From contig NZ_JACIEZ010000001.1 in NCBI RefSeq assembly GCF_014197145.1, positions 1 to 64,000 on the forward strand: a stretch of DNA of 64,000 nucleotides. The letters run 5' to 3'. The stretch comes from Gellertiella hungarica. GTDB lineage: Bacteria; Pseudomonadota; Alphaproteobacteria; Rhizobiales; Rhizobiaceae. The notes under the pieces were generated by a model that saw only the letters and a program-made list of their open reading frames with translations, did not search any database and was not told the DNA's origin. Both the position numbers and the translations under genes were made by a program. Shown here piece after piece: positions 1 through 8,590 of this stretch; position 1 is the stretch's first letter, and every line of letters starts with the position of its first letter.

Positions 1-15
1 CCAGATCCCAAAAAC

Positions 16-798
16 TCAAACCGATCCGATCAAGCCACCATCAACACGGATCTTGCTTCCCGTAACATACGAACTGCAAGCAGAAGACAGGAAAACCGCT
101 ACGGCGGCAAATTCTTCGGGACGGCCGTAACGGCCGGCGGGTATTCTCGCCGCAGACTCCGCGGCCACATCCGCGACACTCCGGCCCGCCCGATCCGCCG
201 CCGCCGCGTCGAGCTCCTCGACACGCTGGGTGTGGATGCGTCCCGGCAGGAGCACGTTGACCGTCACGCCATCGCCCGCCACTTCCTGAGCAAGCGTCTT
301 CGACCAGCCGACCAGCGCGGAGCGGATGCCGTTCGACAGGGCAAGCCGCGGTATCGGTTGCTCGACGCCGGAAGAGGCGATGGAAATGATCCGCCCCCAG
401 CGGCGCTCGCGCATCATCGGCAGCAGCTTGCCGGTCAGGTGGAAGATGCTGGCCGCCATGGCCTCGAACTGCCGGACCCAATCCTCAAGCCGGGCTTCGG
501 AGGCAAGGGCGGGCGGCGGGCCGCCGGAATTGTTGATCAGGATGTCGACACCCCCGGCCGCACGCAGCGTCTCCACGACGGCATTGACGCTTTCGATGCT
601 TGCAAGATCCAGCGACAGCGGATGAACCTTCCCGAAAGTATCCGGCAGCGCGGAAGCCCAGGCTGCGATCGCCTCGACATTGCGCGCGGCGGCATAGACG
701 GTCACCCCTTCCTCGGCGAGCCCGCGGGCTATCGCCGCACCGAGGCCGCGGCTTGCCCCCGTCACGAGGGCCGTCTTGTTTCTGAGGCCAAGGTCCAT
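16..798 (-). CDS. Atypical short-chain dehydrogenase/reductase (SDR)
   Basis: This is a 260-residue Rossmann-fold SDR, the last gene of the long operon that starts at 12634. The cofactor motif TGASRGLG is at residues 14-21, an NNSGG version of the NNAG motif is at 89-93, and the usual active-site serine region is at 142-143. The catalytic YxxxK is absent. By alignment to the following GxxKTLA segment, Ser155 stands where the tyrosine should be and Arg159 where the lysine should be. SDR subgroups without the tyrosine are known and some keep dinucleotide binding, so the reaction cannot be named. Its start overlaps the stop of the DapA-like gene (TGATG), so the two are translationally coupled. 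Substrate is unknown, presumably a product of this catabolic island. Confidence 0.85.
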   Translation of the reverse strand: MDLGLRNKTALVTGASRGLGAAIARGLAEEGVTVYAAARNVEAIAAWASALPDTFGKVHPLSLDLASIESVNAVVETLRAAGGVDILINNSGGPPPALASEARLEDWVRQFEAMAASIFHLTGKLLPMMRERRWGRIISIASSGVEQPIPRLALSNGIRSALVGWSKTLAQEVAGDGVTVNVLLPGRIHTQRVEELDAAAADRAGRSVADVAAESAARIPAGRYGRPEEFAAVAVFLSSACSSYVTGSKIRVDGGLIGSV

Positions 799-1727
799 CA
801 GCCAATCTCCTTCAGTCTGTTTTCCTGCCGCGCGACGAGGCGCTCGATGTCTGCGATGTCTGCCGGGGAAAGGGCTCCGCCGGGCTTGCGCAGCGCAGGC
901 GTTGCGATCGCGCCGCGTCTTGCCATGATGTATTTCCGGATCGCCAGACCGAGGCCCGGCTGCTGTTCGTAGCGGGCAAGCGGGAGGTAGGCATCGAAGA
1001 TGTCCTGCGCGCGGTCGCGCTCGCCGATGCGGTGGAAGTGGACAACGTCACGCATCATTTCCGGATAGGCGAAGCCCGTCATCGCGCCATCGGCACCGCG
1101 CGCCATTTCCTCGGGCAGGAAGAGGCCGCCATTGCCGCACAGGATGGAGATGCGGCGGCTCTCGCCGGCATCGGAGAGTTTGCGCAGGGCCGTTATCTTC
1201 GAAAGGCCCGGCCAATCCTCGTGCTTCAGGCAGACGCAGGTCGGCACCTCATCGACGATCGCCTGGATCACCGACACCGGAATGGTGACGCTGGTGACGA
1301 GCGGGAAGTCCTGCAGCACGAAGGGCGTGTCGCCGATGAACTCCGCGGCCTGCCTGAAATAGGTGACGATCTGCTGGTCGTTGCGCAGCGAGGAGGGCGG
1401 TGCGATCATCACACCGGCCGCGCCGTCGTCCATGACCATCGTCGTCAGTGCCTGCATCTGGGCGAAACCGGCGGCAGAGACGCCCGCGACCACGGGCACG
1501 CGGCCGTCCACGCGGCGCAGGATGCGGCGCACGTAGGTGCGGGATTCCTCGATCGTCAGCTTTTGCGCCTCGCCCATCATGCCGAGCACGGTCAGCCCGG
1601 TCGCGCCCCGCTCGAGGTAGAAGTCGACCATGCGGTCGGTGCTGTCGAGGTCGAGCTCGCCCGTTTCCGTGAAGGGCGTAAGCGCGATCACATAGACCCC
1701 TTGTGCCTGTTCGTTCAGCCTGTTCAT
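798..1727 (-). CDS. DapA-like (dihydrodipicolinate synthase family) aldolase/lyase
   Basis: This is a 309-residue TIM-barrel protein of the DapA/N-acetylneuraminate lyase family, which forms a Schiff base with a keto acid. The candidate Schiff-base lysine is Lys168 in CLKHEDWPG. The family's catalytic tyrosine (YNxP motif) is replaced: the matching segment reads LQDFP, with Gln139 at the tyrosine position. It is therefore unlikely to be true dihydrodipicolinate synthase and more likely a catabolic keto-acid aldolase or dehydratase. An upstream in-frame start at 1760 exists, but GAGGAAA lies just before the ATG at 1727, which I take as the start. It lies between the amidohydrolase and the SDR in a tightly packed operon. 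Substrate not known. Confidence 0.85.
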   Translation of the reverse strand: MNRLNEQAQGVYVIALTPFTETGELDLDSTDRMVDFYLERGATGLTVLGMMGEAQKLTIEESRTYVRRILRRVDGRVPVVAGVSAAGFAQMQALTTMVMDDGAAGVMIAPPSSLRNDQQIVTYFRQAAEFIGDTPFVLQDFPLVTSVTIPVSVIQAIVDEVPTCVCLKHEDWPGLSKITALRKLSDAGESRRISILCGNGGLFLPEEMARGADGAMTGFAYPEMMRDVVHFHRIGERDRAQDIFDAYLPLARYEQQPGLGLAIRKYIMARRGAIATPALRKPGGALSPADIADIERLVARQENRLKEIG

Positions 1728-1737
1728 CGTCGTTTCC

Positions 1738-3183
1738 TCATTGGTCGGGGTAACGGGCATGGGAGAAGAAGCCTTCCGGCTGCCCGATCATGGTCCGCAG
1801 GCCCATCCGCTCCACGAGCAGCTCTGCCTCGCGGTTGGCGTCGGCCACCACCGCGCCGGGATCGGTCCTGACCGGACGGCCGTTCTCCAGCAGGATCTCC
1901 CCGTCGATCACGACCATATCCACGTCATTGCCGTTTGCGAAATAGGCGAGGCGGAAGGCGGGCATCTGGAAAGGCGCGAGATGCGGGCGCTGCATGTCGA
2001 CCACGACCACATCCGCCTTCCTGCCGGCTTCCAGCGAGCCGATTTCCGTCTCCATGCCGAGTGCCGCCGCCGCGTCGATCGTCACCATCTCCAGCGCCTT
2101 TCCCGGAGGCAGGACAGACGGATCGCGGAAATGCCGGCGGTGGTAATGCATGCACTGCTGCATGTGGCGGAACAGGTCTCCGGAACGATCGGGCGCGGTC
2201 GCGTCCGAGCCGATCGCGACGACGGCCCCGGCCTCGATCAGCTCGATCGCCGGGCAACGGCCGAGGATCGAGGCGATGGCGCTCGGGTTGTGGGCGATCT
2301 TCGAACCGGTATCGGCAACGATCCGGATTTCCTCCGGCGTGAGATCGATGGCATGGGAGAGGAGCGCATCCGGTCCCAGAATGCCCATGTCCAGAGCCCT
2401 GAGGACCGATCCCCTCCAGTGACCGTCCTGGGTAAAGATAACGCCCGCATCGCGGGAGAGGGCGCGGACGGCCTTCGTCTGAGCCACCGCCTCCTCGTAA
2501 TCCGAGGCTGCCATGCCTCGTTCGTGTTCGTCGCGGAGTACGGGCGTCAAAAGGGCGATCCGGAGGCGGCCACGACCGTGCCACATGCCCAGAAGCCGGC
2601 GGCTGACTTCGAACTGTTCCTCGAAGGAGACATGCCGCTCGAAACGCCGGTCCTCGTGCCATGCGGCATAGAGGCGCGGATGCGGAGGCCGCGTGGGACC
2701 GACTGCCACCACCGATCGCGTGCCGATATCGGCCACGCCCTCGCAATGCGCGCAGCCATGGGCGACGTCGTCCGTCCGCATGATCGTGTCCCCGCCGCCG
2801 AGAAGCGAGACGCCCGTCGTCACGCCGAAGCGCAGCCGTTCGAGCGCTGCAAGCCGTGCCTCCGCAAACCAGAAATCGGGGGTTGAGCCGACGGTATAGG
2901 CGGCATTGCAGATCTCTTCCCAGTGGTTTGCCTGCTCCATGCCCATGGTCTTGATCAGCCCGTGGCCCGCATGGGCATGCACGTCGATCATGCCGGGCAT
3001 GACCACCTTGCCCGTCGTGTCGATGATGCGCCTCGCCTCGAAGGTTCCGGCGATCTCCCCGGCCGTTCCCACCGCGGCGATCCGGTCGCCGGAGATGGCA
3101 ACGGCACCCTCGCCGATGATGCGGCGGGCGCTGTCCATGGAAAGGATGGTGCCGCCGGTGAGGATCAGGTCCGCGTGCCTCAT
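1738..3183 (-). CDS. Amidohydrolase of the S-adenosylhomocysteine/guanine deaminase (TrzN/AtzB-like) family
   Basis: This is a 481-residue metal-dependent hydrolase with an N-terminal beta-sandwich segment and a TIM barrel. Metal motifs seen are HAH at residues 69-71, SHAIDLT, AHNPS and GSDATAP. Family members hydrolytically deaminate or dechlorinate heterocyclic nitrogen compounds. One ligand is unclear: the region that normally gives the third histidine (HxxET type) reads VIFTQDGHW, so the histidine seems shifted or lost. The ATG overlaps the upstream stop (ATGA). The gene sits in the operon with two other ring-opening hydrolase types nearby, which fits a role in cyclic amide or pyrimidine/purine-like catabolism. 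The exact substrate is not deducible. Confidence 0.85.
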   Translation of the reverse strand: MRHADLILTGGTILSMDSARRIIGEGAVAISGDRIAAVGTAGEIAGTFEARRIIDTTGKVVMPGMIDVHAHAGHGLIKTMGMEQANHWEEICNAAYTVGSTPDFWFAEARLAALERLRFGVTTGVSLLGGGDTIMRTDDVAHGCAHCEGVADIGTRSVVAVGPTRPPHPRLYAAWHEDRRFERHVSFEEQFEVSRRLLGMWHGRGRLRIALLTPVLRDEHERGMAASDYEEAVAQTKAVRALSRDAGVIFTQDGHWRGSVLRALDMGILGPDALLSHAIDLTPEEIRIVADTGSKIAHNPSAIASILGRCPAIELIEAGAVVAIGSDATAPDRSGDLFRHMQQCMHYHRRHFRDPSVLPPGKALEMVTIDAAAALGMETEIGSLEAGRKADVVVVDMQRPHLAPFQMPAFRLAYFANGNDVDMVVIDGEILLENGRPVRTDPGAVVADANREAELLVERMGLRTMIGQPEGFFSHARYPDQ

Positions 3184-4646
3184 GGATTTGCGCCTCCGGC
3201 ATGGAAATCGGGCAGGTTCGTCACATCGAGCACGCCGTCACGGCGCATCGTCCAGTCCGGCCAGCGACCGGAAAGTCCGGTCACCCGCAGGGGATTGTAG
3301 AGGTAAAGCCAGGGCGGATCGGCCTGCAGCGCGCGGAAGGCCGCGCGGTAGATCCCGGCCCTTTCCCGGTCCGCGATGGTGGCACGTCCCTTGTCGAGCA
3401 GCGCTTCCACCCCGGCATTGTGATAGCCGAGCCACCACGACCCCCTGGAGCGATGGTCGATCTTCTCCGCGAGGATCCGGAAGGTGCTGAGCGGGCTCGA
3501 ATCGAAGACGCACATGTCGCGCACCTGTTTCAGGCGGACGCCATGGGCATAGGCCTCCCGGTCCTCATGACGGAAGACCTCGAGGGTGACGCCGATTTCG
3601 GCCAGCTGGCCGGCGAGGGCCGCCGTCAGCGCCTCGGCCTCGTCGGGAAGGCGGTTCGGGCAGTCCACCGCGATGGTGAGGCCATCCGCATGGCCGGCTT
3701 CCGCCAGAAGCCGCCGCGCGCCTTGCAGATCCGGCCTGTTGTCCTGCGTCGGCGCACTGCCGAAATGCACCGGGCTCACGAAGCCTTGCAGGGGCCTGGC
3801 CGCGCCGTGCACCACCTCGTCCACCAGGCGCTGGCGGTCTATGGCGAGGTTGAATGCCTGGCGCACTCTCGCATCCGCGAGCGGCCCGCGAAAGGCGTTG
3901 AAGAGGTAGATGATGGCAACAGGCACCAGGGAGACGGCTCTCGTGGCGTCCGCGGCCTCGAGGGCGCGGGATGTCCGGAAATCAAGGCTGTTTGCAACCT
4001 GTGCCCGGCCATCCAGCAGCATGGCGAGGCGGACATCGCCGTCTTTCTCGAGGCGGAAGGTAAGCGCCGCATTGGCGGGGGCTCCGCCATGCCAGTCGTC
4101 GAAGCGCCGAAGGTGGAGGGCCGCACCGCTTTCATGGGAGACAAGGCGATAAGGCCCCGTGCCGACCGGATGGGACGTGTCGCCGGCGTCGTAGCGATCC
4201 AGCGCCTGAGGTGAAACGACGTAGCCGTAGACGAGGATGTCGAGCAGGTCGGCGATCGGCTTTGCAAGGCGGATCGAGACGGTCAGCCGGTCGCGTGCCT
4301 CGATGACGGCATCGCCGAGATACTGGTTCCAGACGCCGGGCGCGCCGAGCGTATAGCCCTTGTCGGGCCGGGCCATGCGGCGGAGCGAAAGGCACACCGC
4401 CTCCGCATCGCAGGGGCTGCCGTCATGAAAGGTGAGGCCTTCCTTCAGCCGGAAGGTCCACGACTTCGCATCGGCGCTCACTTCCCATGACCGCGCCAGC
4501 GCCGGAATGTACCCGCCCTCGGGGCCGTAGCGGACGAGCCCGTCGAAGAGCGCATCGAAGACGGCCAGCATGTCGTTGGCGTCGGTGCAGTCATGGGGGT
4601 CCTCGAGGCCGAGGCGCGGCTGGACGATGACGGCGGTCGAACTCAC
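3180..4646 (-). CDS. Peptide/nickel-type solute-binding protein lacking a signal peptide
   Basis: This is a 488-residue SBP_bac_5 (DppA/OppA-like) protein. Family features include the segment LTFHDGSP, the HPVGTGPYRLV motif, and the VRQAFNLAIDR region. Family members bind a ligand in the periplasm and hand it to a DppBC-type permease. This one starts at a GTG overlapping the stop of the ATPase gene (GTGA) and has no signal peptide: the first 40 residues are polar and acidic, with no hydrophobic core. Extending the frame upstream gives only an out-of-frame shadow of the ATPase gene. As read, the protein is cytosolic. The operon already encodes a normal secreted binding protein (8591-10159), so this second copy may be a ligand sensor or carrier, or the export signal may have been lost. 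Confidence 0.8.
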   Translation of the reverse strand: MSSTAVIVQPRLGLEDPHDCTDANDMLAVFDALFDGLVRYGPEGGYIPALARSWEVSADAKSWTFRLKEGLTFHDGSPCDAEAVCLSLRRMARPDKGYTLGAPGVWNQYLGDAVIEARDRLTVSIRLAKPIADLLDILVYGYVVSPQALDRYDAGDTSHPVGTGPYRLVSHESGAALHLRRFDDWHGGAPANAALTFRLEKDGDVRLAMLLDGRAQVANSLDFRTSRALEAADATRAVSLVPVAIIYLFNAFRGPLADARVRQAFNLAIDRQRLVDEVVHGAARPLQGFVSPVHFGSAPTQDNRPDLQGARRLLAEAGHADGLTIAVDCPNRLPDEAEALTAALAGQLAEIGVTLEVFRHEDREAYAHGVRLKQVRDMCVFDSSPLSTFRILAEKIDHRSRGSWWLGYHNAGVEALLDKGRATIADRERAGIYRAAFRALQADPPWLYLYNPLRVTGLSGRWPDWTMRRDGVLDVTNLPDFHAGGANP

Positions 4647-5668
4647 GGGATCATCCTTTCGGTGTCGGTCCGGTCGTGGAGATGGCAGGCAACCGCACTG
4701 CCATCGGCCTGCGGTTTGAGCGCAGGCCGTTCGACGGCGCAGCGGTCGAAGGCGAGGGGGCAGCGCGTGCGGAAGCAGCAGCCGGACGGCAGGCGGAGCG
4801 CGCTGGGGACCTCCCCCCTTATCTCGATCTTCGTTCCCGGGTTGCTCTTGTCGAGCGTCGGTGCTGCCGAGAGCAGGACGCGCGTATAGGGGTGCTTCGG
4901 TTCCCGGAAGAGCTGGTCGCGGCTCGCGGTCTCCACCATGAAGCCGAGATACATGACGCCGATGCGGTCGGCGATATGGTGGGCGACGGAGAGATCGTGT
5001 GAAACGAAGAGGTAAGAAAGCCGGAACTCGTCCCGGAGATCCTTCATCAGGTTGAGGATCTGTGCCTGGATGGAAACGTCCAGTGCCGAGACCGGCTCGT
5101 CGGCGATGATGAGGGTTGGGCGGACCGAGAGCGCCCGCGCGATCCCGATCCTCTGCCGCTGGCCGCCCGAGAACTGGTGCGGATAACGGTTCGCCTGTTC
5201 CGCGTTGAGGCCGACCTTGGCAAGAAGGGCCACGGCCTCGTCCTGAAGCTCGCGGCGGCTGAGCCTGCCGCCCTGGGCAAGCCGCGGCTCCATCACGATG
5301 TCGCGCACGCGCTGACGTGGATCGAGCGAGGCATAGGGGTCCTGGAAGATCATCTGCAGCTTGCGGCGGACCGGCAGCATCGCGCGAAAGGGAAGGCGGG
5401 ATACGTCCTCGCCGTCGATCCGGATCTCGCCCGATGTCGGCTCGTAGATCCGGGCTATGGTCTTTGCAACCGTCGACTTGCCGCAACCGGACTCGCCGAC
5501 AAGCGCAAAGACCTCGCCGGGCGCTATCGTGAGGCTGACGCCGTTGACGGCCCTGAGCTGCCGTTGCGGCGCAAGCAGGCTTCCCTTGCCGACCTGCAGA
5601 CGGTCGAGGAAACCGCCGACGGGGAAAGCCTTCACCAGATCTTTGACTTCAAGCACGGGAGGCGTCAT
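4643..5668 (-). CDS. Peptide-type ABC transporter ATPase (DppF/OppF-like)
   Basis: This 341-residue ATPase powers the importer encoded just upstream. It has Walker [10 protein letters not shown], signature FSGGQRQR and Walker [10 protein letters not shown], followed by the C-terminal oligopeptide-transporter extension with a cysteine cluster ([14 protein letters not shown]) typical of DppD/F proteins, some of which carry an Fe-S cluster. The ATG at 5668 overlaps the stop of the DppD-like gene (ATGA). An in-frame upstream extension lies inside that gene and is rejected. It forms the heterodimeric motor with the 5665-6645 product. Confidence 0.92.
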   Translation of the reverse strand: MTPPVLEVKDLVKAFPVGGFLDRLQVGKGSLLAPQRQLRAVNGVSLTIAPGEVFALVGESGCGKSTVAKTIARIYEPTSGEIRIDGEDVSRLPFRAMLPVRRKLQMIFQDPYASLDPRQRVRDIVMEPRLAQGGRLSRRELQDEAVALLAKVGLNAEQANRYPHQFSGGQRQRIGIARALSVRPTLIIADEPVSALDVSIQAQILNLMKDLRDEFRLSYLFVSHDLSVAHHIADRIGVMYLGFMVETASRDQLFREPKHPYTRVLLSAAPTLDKSNPGTKIEIRGEVPSALRLPSGCCFRTRCPLAFDRCAVERPALKPQADGSAVACHLHDRTDTERMIP

Positions 5669-6645
5669 GGAGCGGTCTCCTCCAGAGGGAAGTGGCAGGC
5701 CGCGTCCAGCGATCCGCGGACGGGTGAAAGGACCGGCGTTTTCTCCGCGCAGACTGGCTGCGCCCGGAAGCACCGGTCACGGAAGCTGCAGCCTTTTCCC
5801 AGTGTCCTGATGTCCGGCACCGTGCCGGGGATCTGGTCGAGGCGGTCGCGGCGCTCCGCGATGCGCGGAATGCTGTCGAGGAGCCCCCGTGTATAGGGGT
5901 GGGAGGGCGCGTTGATGATCTCCGCCGTCCGTCCCCTTTCCACGACCTTTCCGCAATAAAGGACGACCACGCGGTCCGCCATCTCCGAGATGACGGCGAG
6001 ATCATGGGTTACCATGATCATCGCCGCGCCCCTTTCGACGATCTGCCGGCGCATGAGCTTGAGGATCTGTGCCTGCACGGTCACGTCCAGTGCCGTCGTC
6101 GGTTCGTCCGCGATGATCAGGCGGGATCCGGCAAGAAGCGCGATGGCGATGACCACACGCTGGCGCATGCCGCCCGAGAACTGGTGGGGATAGGCGTCGA
6201 GCCGGCTCTCCGCCTCCGAAATCCCGACCTGCTCCAGCATCTCCACGCAGCGCGCGCGTCTGGCCTTGCGGTCGAGATCGGTATGCAGCCGCAGCATCTC
6301 GTCCATCTGGTGGCCGACGGTGTAGACCGGGTTCAGGGATGTCATGGGGTCCTGGAACACCATGGCGATCTCGCCGCCTCTGACGGACCGCATCTCTTCC
6401 TCGCTCTTTGCCGCGAGGTTTTCCCCGGCAAAGAGGATCTCGCCGGCCTCGATCCGGCCGGGCGGGTCGATCAGGCCCAGGATCGAGAAGCCGACCACGG
6501 ATTTGCCGCCGCCGGATTCGCCCACGAGCCCGACGACCTCGCCCTGCCTCACGTCGAAGCTCACGCCATCGACGGCCTTCACCACCCCGCCGAAGGTGTG
6601 GAAGTAGGTCCTGAGATCCCTGACCTCGAGCAGTGGATCGGCCAT
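5665..6645 (-). CDS. Peptide-type ABC transporter ATPase (DppD/OppD-like)
   Basis: This 326-residue ATPase has Walker A GESGGGKS (residues 42-49), a Q-loop at QDPMTSLNP, signature FSGGMRQR and Walker B ADEPTTALD, with a C-terminal oligopeptide/dipeptide extension (CSFRDRC). It pairs with the DppF-like ATPase downstream. The chosen ATG at 6645 follows a strong AAGGAGG site; a much longer open frame reaching 7236 is an antisense shadow of the permease gene. Confidence 0.93.
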   Translation of the reverse strand: MADPLLEVRDLRTYFHTFGGVVKAVDGVSFDVRQGEVVGLVGESGGGKSVVGFSILGLIDPPGRIEAGEILFAGENLAAKSEEEMRSVRGGEIAMVFQDPMTSLNPVYTVGHQMDEMLRLHTDLDRKARRARCVEMLEQVGISEAESRLDAYPHQFSGGMRQRVVIAIALLAGSRLIIADEPTTALDVTVQAQILKLMRRQIVERGAAMIMVTHDLAVISEMADRVVVLYCGKVVERGRTAEIINAPSHPYTRGLLDSIPRIAERRDRLDQIPGTVPDIRTLGKGCSFRDRCFRAQPVCAEKTPVLSPVRGSLDAACHFPLEETAP

Positions 6646-6662
6646 GGTTCTTGCCTCCTTGC

Positions 6663-7535
6663 TCACCGGAGCCTCGGATTGAGTTCGTCGCGCAGGAAAT
6701 CGCCGAACAGGTTGATGCCGAAGACGAGGAACATGATGAAGAGGCCGGGGAAGGCCGATGTCCACCAGATCCCGGAGAACAGGACGTCGAAGCCCTCCTT
6801 CACCAGCAGGCCGAGCGAGGGCTGGGTGATCGGCACGCCGACGCCGAGGAAGCTCAGCGAGGCTTCGATCAGGATGAACGTCCCGACCTGGATGGTGGAG
6901 ACCACGATCAGCGGCGTCAGGACGTTCGGCAGGACATGCTTGCGGATGATCGCGACATTGCCGAGTCCCGCGACCCTGGCTGCCTGGATGTATTCCTTCT
7001 GGATTTCGCCGAGCGTCGAGCCGCGCACGGTGCGCGCATAGACGACCCAGCCGACCGCCGTCAGCGCGATCAGCACCATGTCGATCCCGGTTCCGAAGGC
7101 CGACATCAGGAAGAGCGCGATCAGCATGGAGGGAAAGGAAAGCTGGATGTCCGCGATGCGCATGATGACGCTGTCGGCAAGGCCGCCGTAATAGCCTGCG
7201 ACCAGACCGAGCGTGGTGCCGATCAGGCAGGAGCACAGCATTGCGGCGAGGCCGATGAAGGCGGAAATGCGCGCGCCATAGACGATCGAGGCGAGCACGT
7301 CGCGCCCCTGGCCGTCGGTGCCGAGCAGATAGCGCGGGTCGCCGCCTTCTAGCCAGACGGGCGGCTTAAAGCTGTCCATCAGCTCGAGCTGGGTGACGTC
7401 ATAAGGATCCTGCGCCACCAGGAGCGGGCCGAAGATCGCCATCAGCGTGAAGCAGAGAAGAAGCGCGCTTCCGAAGATGGCCGGCAGATTGCGGCGATAG
7501 TGGTAGAAGAATTCGGAGGAGAGGAAACGGGTCAC
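6663..7535 (-). CDS. Peptide-type ABC transporter permease (DppC-like)
   Basis: This 290-residue inner-membrane permease has an N-terminal cytosolic tail, a first transmembrane helix near residues 15-40, a periplasmic loop, then five more helices. The LLGTDGQGRDV motif after the first loop is typical of DppC proteins. The EAA loop that docks to the ATPases is at IQAARVAGLGNVAIIRKH. It lies 7 bp downstream of the DppB-like gene, in the same operon. Confidence 0.92.
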   Translation of the reverse strand: MTRFLSSEFFYHYRRNLPAIFGSALLLCFTLMAIFGPLLVAQDPYDVTQLELMDSFKPPVWLEGGDPRYLLGTDGQGRDVLASIVYGARISAFIGLAAMLCSCLIGTTLGLVAGYYGGLADSVIMRIADIQLSFPSMLIALFLMSAFGTGIDMVLIALTAVGWVVYARTVRGSTLGEIQKEYIQAARVAGLGNVAIIRKHVLPNVLTPLIVVSTIQVGTFILIEASLSFLGVGVPITQPSLGLLVKEGFDVLFSGIWWTSAFPGLFIMFLVFGINLFGDFLRDELNPRLR

Positions 7536-7542
7536 GGCATCC

Positions 7543-8514
7543 TCACTTCACGGAAATGCGCGGGTCGATCAGCGTGTAGACGATGTCGACGAGGAAATTG
7601 ATAGCGACGAAGATGAAGGCCGTCAGCATGAGATAGACGACGATCACCGGCCGGTCGCCCCGGTAGATGCTGTCGATCAGCAGCTTGCCGGTGCCCGGCC
7701 AGGCAAAGATCGTCTCGGTGATGGTCGCGAAGGCGATGAGATCGCCAAGCTGCAGGCCGAAGATGGTGACGACAGGGATGAGGGCGTTCTTGAGGCCGTG
7801 CCGGAAAAGGATCGACCGGCGCGATGCGCCCTTTGCGCGCGCAAACCGCATGTAGTCCTGCCGCATCACCTCCATCATGCCGGCGCGGGTGATGCGGAGC
7901 ATGATGGCGAGCGTCGCAAGTGCAAGCGTGAGCGCGGGAAGGATGATGTGCGCGAAGCCATCGGCGGTGAAGATCGAGAGGCGCAGGCCGAACACCTCCA
8001 CCGTATCGCCGCGTCCGGACGACGGCAGCAGCGGGTAGCGGACGGAGAAGAAGAAGATCAGCATCATCCCCACCCAGAAGCCCGGCAGGGATATGCCGAG
8101 GAGCGAGCCCGCCATGATGCCGCGTGATACCGGCCGGTTCGGATTTGCCCCCGCATAGACGCCGAGCGGAATGGCGATTGCCGTTGCCAGCGTGATCGCC
8201 ACGAGAACCATCTCGATCGTCGCGGGCAGGCGCTCGAGGATCAGCTGCATCGCCGGCTGGCGGAAGACGTAGGACCGGCCGAAATCGCCCTGCAGCATGT
8301 CGCCGAGGAAGATGAAATACTGGCTGAGCAGCGAGCGGTCGAGGCCGAGGAGCCGACGCGCCTGCTCGATTTCCGCCGCGGTGGAATCGATGGGGATCAC
8401 CATGAACACCGGATCGCCGGTGAAGCTCATCATCAGGAAGACGATGACCGATACCGCGAAGAGTACCAGCACCATCTGCAGGAGCCGCTTGATCGTGTAG
8501 CCCAGCACGGACAT
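7543..8514 (-). CDS. Peptide-type ABC transporter permease (DppB-like)
   Basis: This 323-residue inner-membrane permease has a first helix at about residues 10-30 (LQMVLVLFAVSVIVFLMM), a GDFGRSY segment after the periplasmic loop, and an EAA loop (MRFARAKGASRRSILFRHG) near the middle. It forms the heterodimeric channel with the DppC-like product. It follows the binding-protein gene after a 76-bp gap that holds a strong hairpin. Confidence 0.92.
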   Translation of the reverse strand: MSVLGYTIKRLLQMVLVLFAVSVIVFLMMSFTGDPVFMVIPIDSTAAEIEQARRLLGLDRSLLSQYFIFLGDMLQGDFGRSYVFRQPAMQLILERLPATIEMVLVAITLATAIAIPLGVYAGANPNRPVSRGIMAGSLLGISLPGFWVGMMLIFFFSVRYPLLPSSGRGDTVEVFGLRLSIFTADGFAHIILPALTLALATLAIMLRITRAGMMEVMRQDYMRFARAKGASRRSILFRHGLKNALIPVVTIFGLQLGDLIAFATITETIFAWPGTGKLLIDSIYRGDRPVIVVYLMLTAFIFVAINFLVDIVYTLIDPRISVK

Positions 8515-8545
8515 GTCCCGTCATCAAGAAATTGCACTGGCCGGA

Positions 8546-8569
8546 ACAGCCGGTTCTCGAACCGGCTGT
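8546..8569 (-). other. Intercistronic hairpin after the binding-protein gene
   Basis: This is a perfect 10-bp stem (ACAGCCGGTT with AACCGGCTGT) with a CTCG tetraloop. It lies 21 nt past the stop of the solute-binding-protein gene and before the permease gene. No U-run follows, so it is probably a processing or 3'-protecting structure that lets the binding protein be made in excess, not a full terminator. Confidence 0.65.
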
Positions 8570-8590
8570 CCCGCGTTCGGATGAAGGCGC

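Noticed and set aside
3180-5486. A 768-codon version of the signal-less binding protein
   Set aside because: The N-terminal 280 codons are an out-of-frame reading of the ATPase gene; the GTGA overlap at 4646 gives a normal start.
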